Shown: one piece after another, positions 47,956 to 59,530 of the stretch
Position numbering within the stretch: position 1 is the first letter of the stretch
Layout: each line of letters begins with the position of its first letter
Origin: Holothuria scabra
Lineage: Eukaryota > Echinodermata > Holothuroidea > Aspidochirotida > Holothuriidae
Length of the DNA stretch: 64,000 nucleotides
Reading direction: 5' to 3'
Assembly: GCA_037179385.1 (NCBI GenBank)
Contig: CM074193.1
Location: 4,547,547-4,611,546 of the forward strand
Program-made: the position numbers and the translations under genes
Notes under the pieces: generated by a model
What the model was told of the DNA's origin: nothing
The model's database searches: none
What the model saw: only the letters and a program-made list of their open reading frames with translations

Positions 47956-48010
47956 ACACACGACATCACCATCGCATAGATTCCTTGCCTGCCTTCGGCA
48001 AGGAATCAAA
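47270..48010. mobile_element. Tandem-repeat element: 145-bp units, CA tract, terminal hairpin
   Basis: The block TGACCCCAAATGAC starts at 47331, 47476, 47621 and 47777, giving a unit of about 145-156 bp. Each unit also has GAGATATNGTGTTTACAAG, AAAANAATAGGGACCATCTA and ATGAGATCCCT-type blocks. The array is followed by a CA microsatellite at about 47909-47962 and the hairpin GATTCCTTGCC...GGCAAGGAATC at about 47980-48008. This layout resembles the pearl-type or Helentron-associated elements known from marine invertebrates; that link is an inference. Confidence 0.75.
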
Positions 48011-48420
48011 AATGTGGTGGTCACTACATTTTCATATGTATGACCTAAGTAAGATGCAACTCAATTAAAAGCACCAGAATTTTTGTACTGAATAGTCATA
48101 GCACAGATGAGACTGGCATATCAAAATGGTTTTCTTTGGCATATTTTCCTTGAATTTATAGCTTAAAATGATTTAAACCTGGGATGGAAAAATATCATGT
48201 GCTCTCAGTATAAAGTGTACAAATTTCTATATCAAAATCACAACGAAAAGAAAAACAGTGGAATGTCTGTGATGAAATATTCAAGCTGCTACTGATTAAG
48301 GTTCAATTTAAAAACAAAACAACATGCATAAATTGAACATCTTTTTGAATTTTAAGCACAGTCATATAAATTAAAGTATTCCAAAGGCTATTTCAAATAT
48401 CAGTTTCATTCACTCTAAAA

Positions 48421-48888
48421 CAAGGTTGTCCAACCTTTCGCAGCAATGGGCCGGTTATGATGGACAAGGGGCCACATTCTACACTCGTCTTTTTCTCAAT
48501 TTTTCCCAACGCCCAATGCAACAAAATGCAATCATTGTGCGTAGGGAACACTGATTCATTTTCGTTTTTGATTGAAAAAATAAATAAATTTTAGCAAAAA
48601 TTAATGGTGTTGGGCAGAATATTCTGACAAAGTTTTTTTCTTATTCCTCCTGAATCATTCTCAACCTGCCCCTGTGGACAACACTCCAATATAGCTACAT
48701 GTAGCAGACATTTGAAATGAATTATTTCATTTAAAAGTAAGCATGCCATAGCGGACGGCAGAGCCTAAGGTTGTCATCAATTAATCTGCTTATTGAATAA
48801 TTTTGCAGTATAGAGTATTTCTAAAGGCCGGACACAACCTTTTCGCGGGCCGGACTGTGGCCTGCAGGCCGTAGGTTGGACAACCCTG
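48421..48888. mobile_element. hAT-like MITE with GGTTGTCCAACC ends
   Basis: The ends are CAAGGTTGTCCAACCT and, in reverse, CAGGGTTGTCCAACCT. Flanks are CTCTAAAA (48413-48420) and CTCTGAAA (48889-48896), a 7-of-8 duplication. Internal blocks such as GGGCCGGTT, GGGCCACATTC and GGGCCGGACTGTGG near both ends resemble the ends of Charlie-like hAT elements. No protein is encoded. Confidence 0.8.
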
Positions 48889-48899
48889 CTCTGAAAACT

Positions 48900-50930
48900 G
48901 AAAAATCCTCATACTTTCAACCTGACAGTGGACAACAAGTTTAAGAGCAGGATTTTTCTGTTGGTTCTCGTTGAAAAGGCATGTGACCCTCTTGCATAAT
49001 CTACTTTTGACAACTTTGGACAACTAAAAAATAGGTAAATTGCTGACAGAAGAACAAATATAAAATTTTCTGAAAATAGAGGCCTGTATCATGAAGAAGT
49101 CGATAATACTAGGCTACACCCCTACGTCACATGCCTTTCGACACTTAATAAACGTCTTTGGACATTTATCTGGTTGTCTTTGTTTCCATGTTTCTGTCCA
49201 TTTACAAATCTTAATACCAAAAGTTAGCACACATGGAAGGTCATCCCTATGAATATCTAAGAACAATGAAACAGAAACTACATGGTACTTCTCTCTGATA
49301 GGAGTAAAAGCTTTAATATTCTTAAAAAAAGACATCAATGGACAAGGCAGCAACAACACATTATATATATGTGTCCTTATATCCTTTTGTTGAGTTTATA
49401 CTTTATATGTGTATGTTTATATGTAAAAGCGATAAAACAATAAACGAAACGAAACATTAGCAGTTCTCAAGAGGACTATTGTGTGGGACATTAAAACCAT
49501 CTGTTCCACGTCTGGGCTAGCTGAAGACTATGTTATGCTTTTGAAGCCTGCAGTGAAAGTTTAACTCCAGGGTAACCTAGGTGGTGCTTAAGATAATGGA
49601 GACACTGTAACATTATCAAATGAGTGCATGGGACACAGTGTTAGTGCTAGTCGAGAAGTCAGAAATGGTTGCCATTTTGTTATGCCTAACTTGGTAGAGG
49701 AAAAGTTTAGACTTGGTACTTTTGGGGTTGTGTGTGCATCCGGAGCTCCCCCTGGATTCACAACATGTTTAAACATTAACCATTTGACTTTACTTCCCTG
49801 TCTCCCCTAAAACCATGCCAAGTACTTTATCATTTACCAAAAATCACTTGTCATGTATAGATTCAATTTGCCTAATAATCTTACAAATATCCATCACACA
49901 ACATTTCTACAAGTGAAATGCTCAAACAACACAACCAAAACAAAGAACACAAGTGACCTTCCTCAAGATAAACTTTTTGTGTTCACAATTTATCAAACTT
50001 TTGAAATGCAGGGAATAATTTAGCACTCAATTTTGCATAGCAATTTTGAAGATTTTAGAGCTCTTTCACACATTGTTTGTGAAAATGCAAGGTTTTTGCA
50101 CACAAAAAATTTGCTACACAATTTATCAATTGTGTAGCAACTTGGTCTGTTTGTGTAGCAAATTGCGATGCGATACTGGATAAATTATTCCCTGAAATGT
50201 ATTCACAAACTCAACCATACAAACCTACAGTACAGTCATAAAAAGCATGAAATCCTTAAATATTACACAACTGCCAGGGAATTCTATGCAATATCATGTA
50301 TATATATAGAAGTAGTATATATAAGTAATCTCTTCAAAACACCTTTTCAGCTATCCATATTCCTGATTTTGATTTCAACCAATAATCACTGAGTAATGGA
50401 ACTCCCCTCCCTGATAAGATGTATCCCCAACCCCTGCCTCTGGGAATTTTCTTTAATTTTAGGTGATGTAGAAATACTAAAACCTCATCTTTAAATTAAA
50501 TACATAAAGTTATATGAGTTGTGTGCATAGGATATGGTATATGTGACCCAGTGACAAGTCAGGTATAATGTTGATTTTGAGCCAAATTGAGTTTTGAATA
50601 CTGCTGGAAAGAGCTCCATGGATGATTCATTTTGATATCAAAATCATGGAGACATGAAATTTTGAAGTAACTCATACATTTAGTCAAGGTGATCTAATTT
50701 CAATATAATACGTAACATTAAATTTGAAAGCAATGGTTGTATTTCAGTTGTAAATTGGCCGACATGATACTGGATCTGTGTGATGCATCACATATGTCCC
50801 ATTAAAGAACAACACTACCATCTCTAACACTTCTGATCCTCCAACAAAATCACTTTCAGCTCTTCCTTGAACTGAGTCAATCTCATTCTTGCACAGATTT
50901 AATTCAGGTCCATTGCTTTCATAGAGTTAG
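48900..50930. other. Intronic, nothing recognised besides one hairpin
   Basis: The open frames at 49588-49810 overlap on both strands and are not recognisable. A perfect hairpin lies at 50111-50140. Confidence 0.5.
50111..50140. repeat. Perfect 13-bp hairpin TTGCTACACAATT / AATTGTGTAGCAA
   Basis: The 13-bp arms are exact and the loop is TATC. A further copy of one arm (TTTGTGTAGCAAATTG) follows at about 50150-50165. Confidence 0.7.
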
Positions 50931-51172
50931 TTAGAACAAGTTTTACAGCCCAGTTTCCAACCTTTTCGTTCAAGCCGAGCCTGCCACCGCCTTTTTCCAG
51001 TTGTGGCTCACTGGCTTGTTTTCCCTGCTCCGTTGCTTATGCCCAGCATGACGCACAACGGCAGAAGGTTCCATTTTTAGCGTCTCTGGTATGATTCGAC
51101 CTGGGAAAAGAACCCAGGCCTTCTGTATGAGAGGCAGATGCTGTTACTGTTAGACCAAACACGCAGACACGC
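50931..51172 (-). mobile_element. Full-length SINE (head type 1), reverse orientation
   Basis: The tail end GTTAGTTAGAACAAG is followed by TTTTACAGCCCAGTTTCCAA, a CGAGCCTGCCACCGCC block, CCAGTTGTGGCTCACTGGC and ATTCGACCTGGG. On the minus strand the head has a B-box-like GGGTTCTTTTCCC (51104-51114 area) and an A-box-like TGGTCTAACA (about 51149-51158), as in the 9531 copy. Confidence 0.88.
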
Positions 51173-51799
51173 ATGTGACATCAGTGTGTCAGCTGGAGGA
51201 AAATGATCTAAGGCAGTCTTTGTGTTACTCAAACGTGGGCACAACAACACCTTTGTAACAATTGTTGTAAAATGAATGCCTTAATGGAAAAACTGAGAGA
51301 TGTGCACCACAGTGACATGGTTCAAAAGCCCTATAGGTCACATCCTAAAGTACTTTACACACAGGGCCTGCGTGTGTAACAAGAACACTTTCCATGCTTT
51401 GCAATACTCAGCAGCTTTTGAATTTGACATCAATCAGAGAGCAATAACCAATTGAAAATTTTGTTACCACCAATAAAAATGTAGTTAGGGTGATAAGTGT
51501 CTGTCTAAAATCAAATGAGATCTAAACTTATCTTTTCCAATCAATCCATTCTCATGGTGAGGGTTAGCATTAACTGTGTGTTTACTATACCTATAATTAC
51601 TGTATGACAGGAGCCCTTTGTAAATCTTTCTTTGATAGGTCAGAGTTCTGTTTCATTTTTAAACAAATTCAGATTAGGTTCAATTTACAGTATGCTGATA
51701 TGTGAAAGGGAAAGGGGGTTGGATTGGAGGTGAAGAATAAAGATCCTCTTCAAGTATACAGTACACCTAGAACTTTAATTTTGCTGTCTATGTTTGGAT

Positions 51800-51830
51800 T
51801 TGGTTAGATAGAGTTTTATGGCCCAGTTAT
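51800..51830 (-). repeat. SINE tail fragment
   Basis: Only the terminal block GGTTAGATAGAGTTTTATGG plus CCCAGTTAT is present, in reverse orientation. Confidence 0.5.
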
Positions 51831-51834
51831 GACT

Positions 51835-53160
51835 ATGTTTGGAGCCTGGACAGTGTACATCATAGTATCATTAAATGCATCTTTCAATCTGTGTGTTCTA
51901 TGGTATTGAAAGCTCAGTACATTGGTATATACTTCTGCTCCCTTAAAGATACTGTACCTATATCTAGAGCCAGGTGTTACACACTCCCTGCCTTAGCTAC
52001 TGTGAGCAGAGGTTAACTTGTGAAATCTAAGTATGTCTGAAAAACACCCCAAACACTCATGGAAACATAATGTAAACAATGCATCAAAATAGTTTATTTG
52101 CATCATACGACTTCAAATGAAATGAAGCTGCTGTAGCATCATGGAGGCTTCATGGTAATACATAGTAAATAATACAAGCATAATAATCTTACATCTTGTT
52201 GTAACACCAGCAAATCTTCAAAACCTTCATGGTTGAAGACCATTTTGTGTTACTGAAATTCATTTCATCTCTAATAACCCTTCCGGACTTCTTGCTTCGA
52301 CCATAAAGTGCAAACTTTGCTTTTTTCAACTACAAGTACTTACTGCACTATATATTTCAACTTCGTAACCTGTAAATATTTCTGTTCCTTAGAAATTCTC
52401 TTTGTATACAAGAAAGTTTCACTCTTAGTCATTTAGGGGGAACTTGTCCTTGTATGACATGTGGAAAAGACAAAAATTACACTCTAGGCCGATTTCCACG
52501 CCACACTCACATAATAAACAGTAAGATATCAAATAATCCACAGTATTCCACAAATATGTTTTTCAACAACAGTTAATTTCCAAAGTGGAAACCAGCCATT
52601 ACTATAAAAGTTAGCATGCTTTTACAAATAACTGTTTCTCACTTGATCCTCTAATGCTGATCACCAAGTGCATTTGACTTGTTTAAAGTGTACCACAAGT
52701 CACAAAATTAAAAAATATATATATAAAACAGCATGAAGAATGAATCTGGACAGTCTAGCTCCCATCTTCTTATGACATTCAGGAGCTGCGATATTAAATG
52801 TTGAAAATTCATTCACTTAAAACAAATAAACCCATTGCATAATAACTTGTGACTTTCTTGTTGTACAGTACAACTTACTTTACCTGCTTTGTTTCCCTTT
52901 TAAGTGAAAAATGTTTTTATGACGTTGAACGCTACCTGTTTGCTTGCATAACAAGTTACATAGGAAGGGCTTAGTAACATCACTCCAAAAGAATAAGAAA
53001 TGTATTTCACCTGGGTACAAGGTATATACAGTAACTTTCAGAAAACAAGGAAGTACAAAGATTGTAATTTGAGTAGTACAACAATGGACATCACAACTTA
53101 ATGTGCAATGTACCATTTTAATTTGTGTAGATAAAATTCAGCATTTAAGATTGTTTGACT
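51835..53160. other. Intronic, nothing recognised
   Basis: AT-rich sequence without exon, clear repeat or defined element. Confidence 0.5.
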
Positions 53161-53163
53161 TAC

Positions 53164-53230
53164 TTTGCATTGCATCATGGGTATTCTGCAGTACTTTCCT
53201 CAATGTTGAGACTGTCTTTTCTATTGCAAG
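53164..53230 (-). CDS. PDXK: Pyridoxal kinase, penultimate coding exon
   Basis: A 67-nt exon on the minus strand has acceptor TTGTTACAG (phase 0) and donor GTAAGT (phase 1). It encodes 22 residues; AIEKTVSTLRKVLQNT matches the conserved helix after the active site of pyridoxal kinases, where the human protein has a nearly identical EKTVSTL segment. It joins in frame with CTTCAG of the exon at 60.4 kb and with the final exon at 43.5 kb. A 67-nt exon between introns of 7.1 and 9.6 kb is easily missed by gene predictors. Confidence 0.92.
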
Positions 53231-54724
53231 CTGTAACAACACAGAACAGAAGGATACCATACTGAAGTCAAATGGAGCTACAGTAAAAGCAGGTATATAA
53301 CTAATAAATAATTTTTCTTTACACATTATACTTCAGTTCTATATCCTAATTTTGGGTTTTGCTGTTTTGTTTTATTTTTGTAATGGCCATTGACCTGGGG
53401 ATGTGAATGACCACTGGTTGATCAGTGCTTGGAAATAGGTTGGCCCTTTGCTGAAATGGCATCACACTTTTTGGCAAATTAATTTTCTTGAAATGAAACC
53501 ATAGGAAAGTTTGATACTTTGGAATTCTGGTAGAATGATGTGTGAAGAACTTACCACTGGCCTATGTAACACACTGGTGATTTTACTAGCTGAAAATAAA
53601 GCATTGATGATCCTTAGAAATCACTGCTTATTATTGAAGTTGTAACTTTAGCCAGTGAAGTGCCCTACCCAATGAATTATAACATTTTCTTATAGAGCAC
53701 ACACGTCTGTCCTTCCAACAGTGGTGGCGCTATACATAAATATTTCACAAATGTGTTTATTTTGAAATTCACATCAGGCCATACAGCAATTTGCTGGAGT
53801 TACCATCCCCATTTCTTAAAAGAGAAAGGAGTGTCCTGACCACTAAGTCGATTTCTAATTGTCCACATTTTGTTGAAAATATGATAAAGCAATTGTTATA
53901 CTTGTGGTTCCTGTTTGTCCATTAGGTAGTCAGAAAAATTGCCTGGGAAAAAAGAAGTGCATCAAAAAACAATATTCCCATGCAACATATAGCTTACATC
54001 TACCTGGATAGTGTATACAAACCACCACAAATGATAAATGAACTGCTGAAGTAATGGAATACTTCACAAACTGATGCTGTTACAATTATTTTGTATGCTG
54101 TTCTGTCCAGTCATCTCAATCTGATTGTACTGCACAAAATGCAGTGTGACACATAATGCTTTGACTATCCCATTTCCAAACCAAAATAGTCTGCAAGAAG
54201 GCAGTGTAGGCTGATAACTAGATGCATGTACTGTACTGTACTCACATCACAGCTGGCAATTTGCTTTTGAAGCATAAGTTAAACACTGGGCACATCCTCA
54301 CAAAAGTGTAGTCTTACCTTGATCCTATTGCAGTCCTTTCATGGTAAAGTACAGTGCATGGACCAACATGATCCAGTGTCCATGTTTACTGACTGATGTA
54401 TTCACCATTCTTTTTCCTATGTTAATATCCTATGTGGGATGATACAGAGCATATTTTTTGTACATAGCAATTTTAACATATCATCCTAATTCACTGTCAT
54501 TGGAATTCTCAATGTCAATGATGTCAGCCCCACCCCCTTTCATGGCTAATACCAGGTGGAGTGTTCCACTTTCAATTCAAGAATTAAGGGTCACCCTAAA
54601 TGTTGTTGCCCAACAATTGGACATCTTCTTAAGGACAGAGCCAGCAGAGGGAGGGGGCAGGGGGCTGGGGAACACTTCCCCTTCCGCAGGAAGGTTGGCA
54701 ATTTTGTCAGGGAGGCCTAAAAAA

Positions 54725-55022
54725 TAATGAAAATAAATTAAAAAATAATAAATATTAAAAGCCCTACAAGGACTGAAAATTACTGGATAGGTGATCTCGA
54801 ACATATTTCATCTTTGTTTTGCTATTTTAAAACACATCAGAATCTACTGTATTTTTCAATCAAGTGTTCGTAGTCCCGTCATACCTCATTTTCATGTTCC
54901 AATTCATGGAATGACAGGGATTTTTGGGGAAGTCTAAAAATAAAAACCCAAAAGGAATGAAGTTACTGGATGGGTGATCATGGAATAATGTATTTTCCTT
55001 TGTAATGGTATTTTTACACATG
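54725..55022. repeat. Diverged tandem duplication, about 184-bp period
   Basis: The segment TACTGGATAGGTGATC, then TTCNTCTTTGTTTTGCTATTTT-like sequence and ACACATCA, recurs 184 bp later as TACTGGATGGGTGATCATGG, TTTTCCTTTG and ACACATGA. The upstream A-rich AATAAAAA block is duplicated too. Confidence 0.55.
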
Positions 55023-55471
55023 ACGGAATTGGTTTTAATCACTTCTTCCTAGCTCTGTTATCCCTCATTCCATGTATCTTGTCATAACTTCAAACTGTGC
55101 TCCCAAGGTCACCCATAACCAAGACTCATGTTGCAGACCAGAGAGCAGGAAGTTTCATGCACAGACATAACCAAGCTCGACATGAGCGGGGGGGGGGCAG
55201 CGGGCGGGGGTCATGGGGGAGTCTTCATCTATAGGCCTACGATAAATGATGCAAGCCTGATAAACTTCTTGATTTTGCTAACTAGAAGACCACATCCTTC
55301 AAGGAAACTCATGATTTCCAATTTTCTTCACAAAGACTGAAGGGAGGTTGTTCAGACAAATGCAGTACGCAATGGTTTGTCATCTCTCCAGCCCAGCCAG
55401 CCTGATTCGAGCAATGGTAATAAATATCGGCCTGGCCATTTTCAGTTACAAAGAATTATAAACAGTAGTGT

Positions 55472-56190
55472 GAGAATGTCTGCCCATAAGTTTGACTGAA
55501 AATTCATTTGAAGCCACCTTGCATTAACCTGACATATTTTTAAAGGAGTTGGAAGTTATTCATTTATAGTTAGGAGTTTGGGCAGTCACATTGAAAATTT
55601 CATCATTTTGGTGGACCTTGCAATTGAATGTAACAGAGATTGGTAGTAGAATCAAAAACATTACCATGTCTTCTATTCTGTTTCCCCCTAAAAGAGGCAA
55701 GATCATTTCATCTAATGGTAGTAGTATCTTTTATCTGGTAATGTTCTGATCACTTAGCAAGTTGGGTTTTTTCTGTTGAAATGAGACTTTTATTGCAAAG
55801 GAAACTCAAAATAACAACTGCTTTGATTCAAGGTAAAAGTATGGGAAATGCCATTTGAGGCTGTCTAGGGGGTTTGATTTTTTTTAAATTTTCCGACAAT
55901 CCATGCCAGCCGTAGAGGAGCTTGGCTTAAATATGGTGTTTTCACTGAACAGATTACTTAACAGAACAATGCATGCTTGTATATTATTCTTTGTTTGAGG
56001 CAAAATTATGAACTGAAAATTTTATAGGGAAAGAAACTTCAAAATAACAACTGCTTTGTTTCTAGTAATGAGCCTGGGAAATGCTATTTTCAGCTGTCTG
56101 AGGATTCTCAATTTTTCAGAAATTTCTGGATTCTGTGCTTAGATAGTCTTTTGTCAGGATTAAATTTTTGGGACAAAAAAATCTTGGGTT
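55472..56190 (+). repeat. Dispersed repeat copy B
   Basis: It has the same order of blocks as 15808-16560, including GGGCAGTCAC, TTTTATCTGGTAAT, TCTGATCACTTAGCAAG, two GGGAAATGC blocks about 245 bp apart and TTAGATAGTCTTT. The internal duplication is shared, so it predates dispersal of the two copies. Confidence 0.6.
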
Positions 56191-56964
56191 CCCCTACCCC
56201 CAAACTGAAACGCTCTCGTCTGCCTTTGTCGATATATAAACTATAAAACTCCAAATACATGGAAAACCAAACTTTTTCCAAATTTTGAAATATGATTCAA
56301 GGGCCTTAACCTGCAAAATGATTACTCAGTAACCCCACGAAAACTACAAACCGCCTCCACTACTCAATTTTTCTCATACAGTAAGAAGGTCAAATTCTTC
56401 CATAAAAACCCCAAATCTCTCATAAAATTATAATTTTTCCCCCAATATAAGCTTAAGATTTTCAAGTACTTTCTAAAAATGGCAAAAAGGCAAGGGGAAT
56501 TTCCTTTCCAAATTTCCAGTTTTGCCTGGGAGCCTAATAATAGGTAAGCCTAGTAGGCTTTAAGAAAATGTAACCCCAAAAGAGTTTCAGCTGTCTCACA
56601 TTTTTTAATTTTGCCCATATGAAGCATAGATTCTTCAATAAACACCCCAACATTTTCTAAATGTCCTAACAAAAAGCCACATTTCTTTCAAAAGTTTTCT
56701 AAAATACAGACTGTTAAAACTCCAGACTTTTAAAAATTTGTAAAAAAAAAGAGCCCCAAATTTTGGTGCCTCAAACTCTGGCAAATCACATCCTACAGGG
56801 ACTAACTCATCATCTTTGTTGGGACCTTGAAATACTGGGCCCTCTGTTGGGGAGCTTGGTCCCCCTCTCAGGCAAATCCTGGTGACACCCTTGCATCTGC
56901 TGTGTAGTGTTATTGATCATTTTCCAATATGTGGTGCTGGACACCAAGCAAGCTAGCCAGGGCA

Positions 56965-57258
56965 CCATAAATTCTACTTTTGCCCAAAAAGTTGTAATTT
57001 TCCTAACCCTCTGACTTAAGCCCCTCCCACAATTGTCTAAAATTCATCTTCTTCCAGATGCAATCTCACTTTATTGCTTTATGGTAACTAAAAAAGAGCA
57101 ATTGCATGCAGTAAGTCAAAACACTCTCAGTACAGTTCATGCTGTGTAATACAACCTTTGAAACTCTGCAGTGTTTAAACTAGTAGCCAATAAAAGCGCT
57201 GAGCAAATAAAAACTTCTGTAGACTACTACAATAGATATAGTTTGGGGTGAGAGGACA
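56965..57258 (-). mobile_element. TTAA-type MITE, reverse copy
   Basis: In reverse it reads CCTCTCACCCCAAACTA, then TTACACAGCATGAACTGTAC, GAGAGTGTTTTGA, AAAGCAATAAAGTGAGATTG and TTGTGGGAGGGGCTTAAGT, the order of the 57779 copy. It has lost a clear left TTAA. Confidence 0.7.
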
Positions 57259-57778
57259 CTGAAAGTCTTCATTATGATTTGACTGGGAATTAGATGCCAG
57301 GTCTTCTGTAGAAGGATGTGATGCTCAAAACATTATGATGAGCAGCAGAACACTTAAATGCATTGCAAGGTGTCCAGAAGGGACTTTGGGTGATAAAAAA
57401 CCTTCACTAATACCAAGCAAAATATGAAACACTCTTCTGAATATAAAGGAATAACATGGCACTTACAGAAGATCATAGCTAAGGGTGCTCAAAAACGAAA
57501 GAAACAACAGATACATTTTGGCAGACATGGGTAAAACCCAATTTCAGTCCTGTCCAAACGTGATCACACATAGAACAATATCTGATTCATTACCTTGCAA
57601 ACTTGCATCAAGACCCAAACTGTGAAACTTTGGACATTAGCCAAAAGTACTAAACTAGCTTGCAAAACATTGAATTCAAGAACATGTACTGCATGTATTA
57701 ATATTTTCACAAACATACAGTAGGATCTCTGGTGTCAGATGCACGTACAGTTGCATTGAATGGGTGATTTATTCTCAA

Positions 57779-58070
57779 AGGCTCTCTCACCCCAAACTAC
57801 ACTTTTGGTACCCGGGTACGGAAATTCTCGATTGGCTCAGCTCTTTGATTGACAGCTAATTCAAACAATGCAGAGTGCTGAAGCTTATATTACACAGCAT
57901 GAACAGTACTGAGAGTGTTTTGATTGTATAAATTGAGTTTTTCTATACTCACCCTGAAGCAATAAACTGAGATTGTGTCTGGATGAGGATTAATTTCAGA
58001 CAATTGTGGGAGGGGCTTCAGTAAGAGGGTTAGGAGAATCGGTACTGTTTGGGGTGAGAGAACTGGGCCT
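57779..58070 (+). mobile_element. TTAA-type MITE, best-preserved copy
   Basis: The ends are AGG(C)TCTCTCACCCCAAAC and GTTTGGGGTGAGAGAACTGG, then GCCT. TTAA follows at 58071-58074, and TCAA stands at the left as a decayed TTAA. Internal landmarks are the same as in the nested pair at 20.2-20.8 kb. Confidence 0.75.
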
Positions 58071-58074
58071 TTAA

Positions 58075-59327
58075 GTTCCAGAAACTCATGCAATATAATA
58101 TTGCTTAAAATCTTGTGAAACCTCTTGAACAAAACATAACTAAAGGTGAAATTAACCGAGCACCAATCCCTGTTTGGCCCGCATTTCCTGCCAAACAACT
58201 CCCCTTATAGCAATTACACGTGAATCTCTATATTGAGTATATTAACAACTGTATAGGCCTACAGTCATAATGTACTTTTATGGGACTTTTGCTGAAGTAT
58301 TGAAACCCTTCAACTTTTCCTCAAACTCTTAATAAAATGTTTCATGGGGCCCAAGGACACTTGGGTTTTGAGCTGTAATTAAACCATTGTACACATACAC
58401 ACTAAAACTGCATGGTAGGAAAACCAAGTGTCACAAAGAATATATACTTTCAATCTGAGAAAATTTATTGCCTGTGTTGGAAGAAGAAATACTGCAAGTA
58501 ATGAAGTCCACATGTGTTTGATACAGACTTGCTGGTAACCAGTATGTACATGGAATGTCATTAAATCTTATAGCATTCCAGCATAATCACCTTGCTGCAT
58601 TTCTTGTATAACATTCATACAACTTACATGAGAAAGGCTTTTGAAGAAATTATTGGCTGTGGGAATGTTAAATGCATCAAACTACCCACCCACCTATGCA
58701 AAATTCAGGTAGCTGCATAAAATATAGGGCAAACACAAAGTTGTACTTGATCCCAACATAGAGCAAATTAAGCTGATATGTAATCACAAAGGAATACATA
58801 CTTAAGAATGAGCTTCCCTAACACTTGTCAATCACTTTACTCCCTACTTCTGATTTCAGTTTTCCTATGTAAAATAAAAATTTTTGCAGTCGATATCATT
58901 TCCAAAATATAATGACATGAAATGAAACCATAACATTCTCAGGCTTTTGAAGAACCTATCAGGTTCCACTTTGTTTCCAGTTGTGAGCCACTTGGCTTAT
59001 GTTCATTGCTAATCCTCACATAAGCCAATGGATTACATGGGTCACCCAAAAAGCTGTAAAGAATAGCTGCAGGTATATTGAGGCTTTTGTTTCAACTAGA
59101 CAAAGGTGAGGTGAGGTTTCAACCCAAAGCAAAAAATGGTTTTCCCAAATAACCTTCCATGCTACCTTCACTAATTGACCCTATCCTGTGATGGCTCTCT
59201 TGGCCTTTCCAAGGTTTTGACTGAAGACTTACAAAGGAAGGATAAAAAAACTTCTTCAAAGCAAAAATAGAACAAAAGTTGGTATGATTGGAGGTTTTAT
59301 AATTGTTTCAATTGATTCTGGTGTGAC
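58075..59327. other. Intronic, nothing recognised
   Basis: A weak SINE-like fragment (TTTCCAGTTGTGAGCCACTT) lies at about 58972-59000. Otherwise AT-rich sequence. Confidence 0.45.
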
Positions 59328-59530
59328 TGCATTGTCAAGTGGTTAGAGTATCTGACTTGTATCCTGGAGATCTGGAGTTCAACTCCTGCCCAGGTCATAC
59401 CAAAGACTTCACAAATTGAACCTACTGCCACTGTGCTTGATGCTCAGCATAAGCAATGGGACAGGGAAAACAAAACAGTGAACCACAATTGTATAAGAAG
59501 TTGTGGTCGGCCCGACCTAAAAATTCTTCA
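59328..59530 (+). mobile_element. Full-length SINE (head type 2)
   Basis: The tRNA-like head has an A-box-like TGTCAAGTGGT at 59333-59343 and a B-box-like AGTTCAACTCC at 59376-59386. The shared body follows: GTCATACCAAAGACTT, CTTGATGCTCAGCATAAGCA, AGTGAACCACAATTG and TGTGGTCGGCCCGACC. The 3' end is truncated. Confidence 0.88.

Larger units (their letters stand above)
43583..53163 (-). other. PDXK intron (9.6 kb)
   Basis: Phase 1, with a GTAAGT donor and AG acceptor on the minus strand. It holds a SINE piece (43939-44061), a short pair of tandem-array units (44245-44600), a MITE (44817-45182), a T/G run (about 45560-45583), the 145-bp array (47270-48010), a hAT-like MITE (48421-48888), a hairpin (50111-50140) and SINE copies (50931-51172 and 51800-51830). 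The rest shows no exon. Confidence 0.75.

Noticed and set aside
47909..47962. CRISPR-like or regulatory repeat
   Set aside because: It is a plain CA microsatellite, and the adjacent array has no spacers. The window is eukaryotic.
49588..49810. Possible extra PDXK exon on the minus strand
   Set aside because: The frame has no similarity to PDXK and the exons at 53.2 and 43.5 kb already join in phase.
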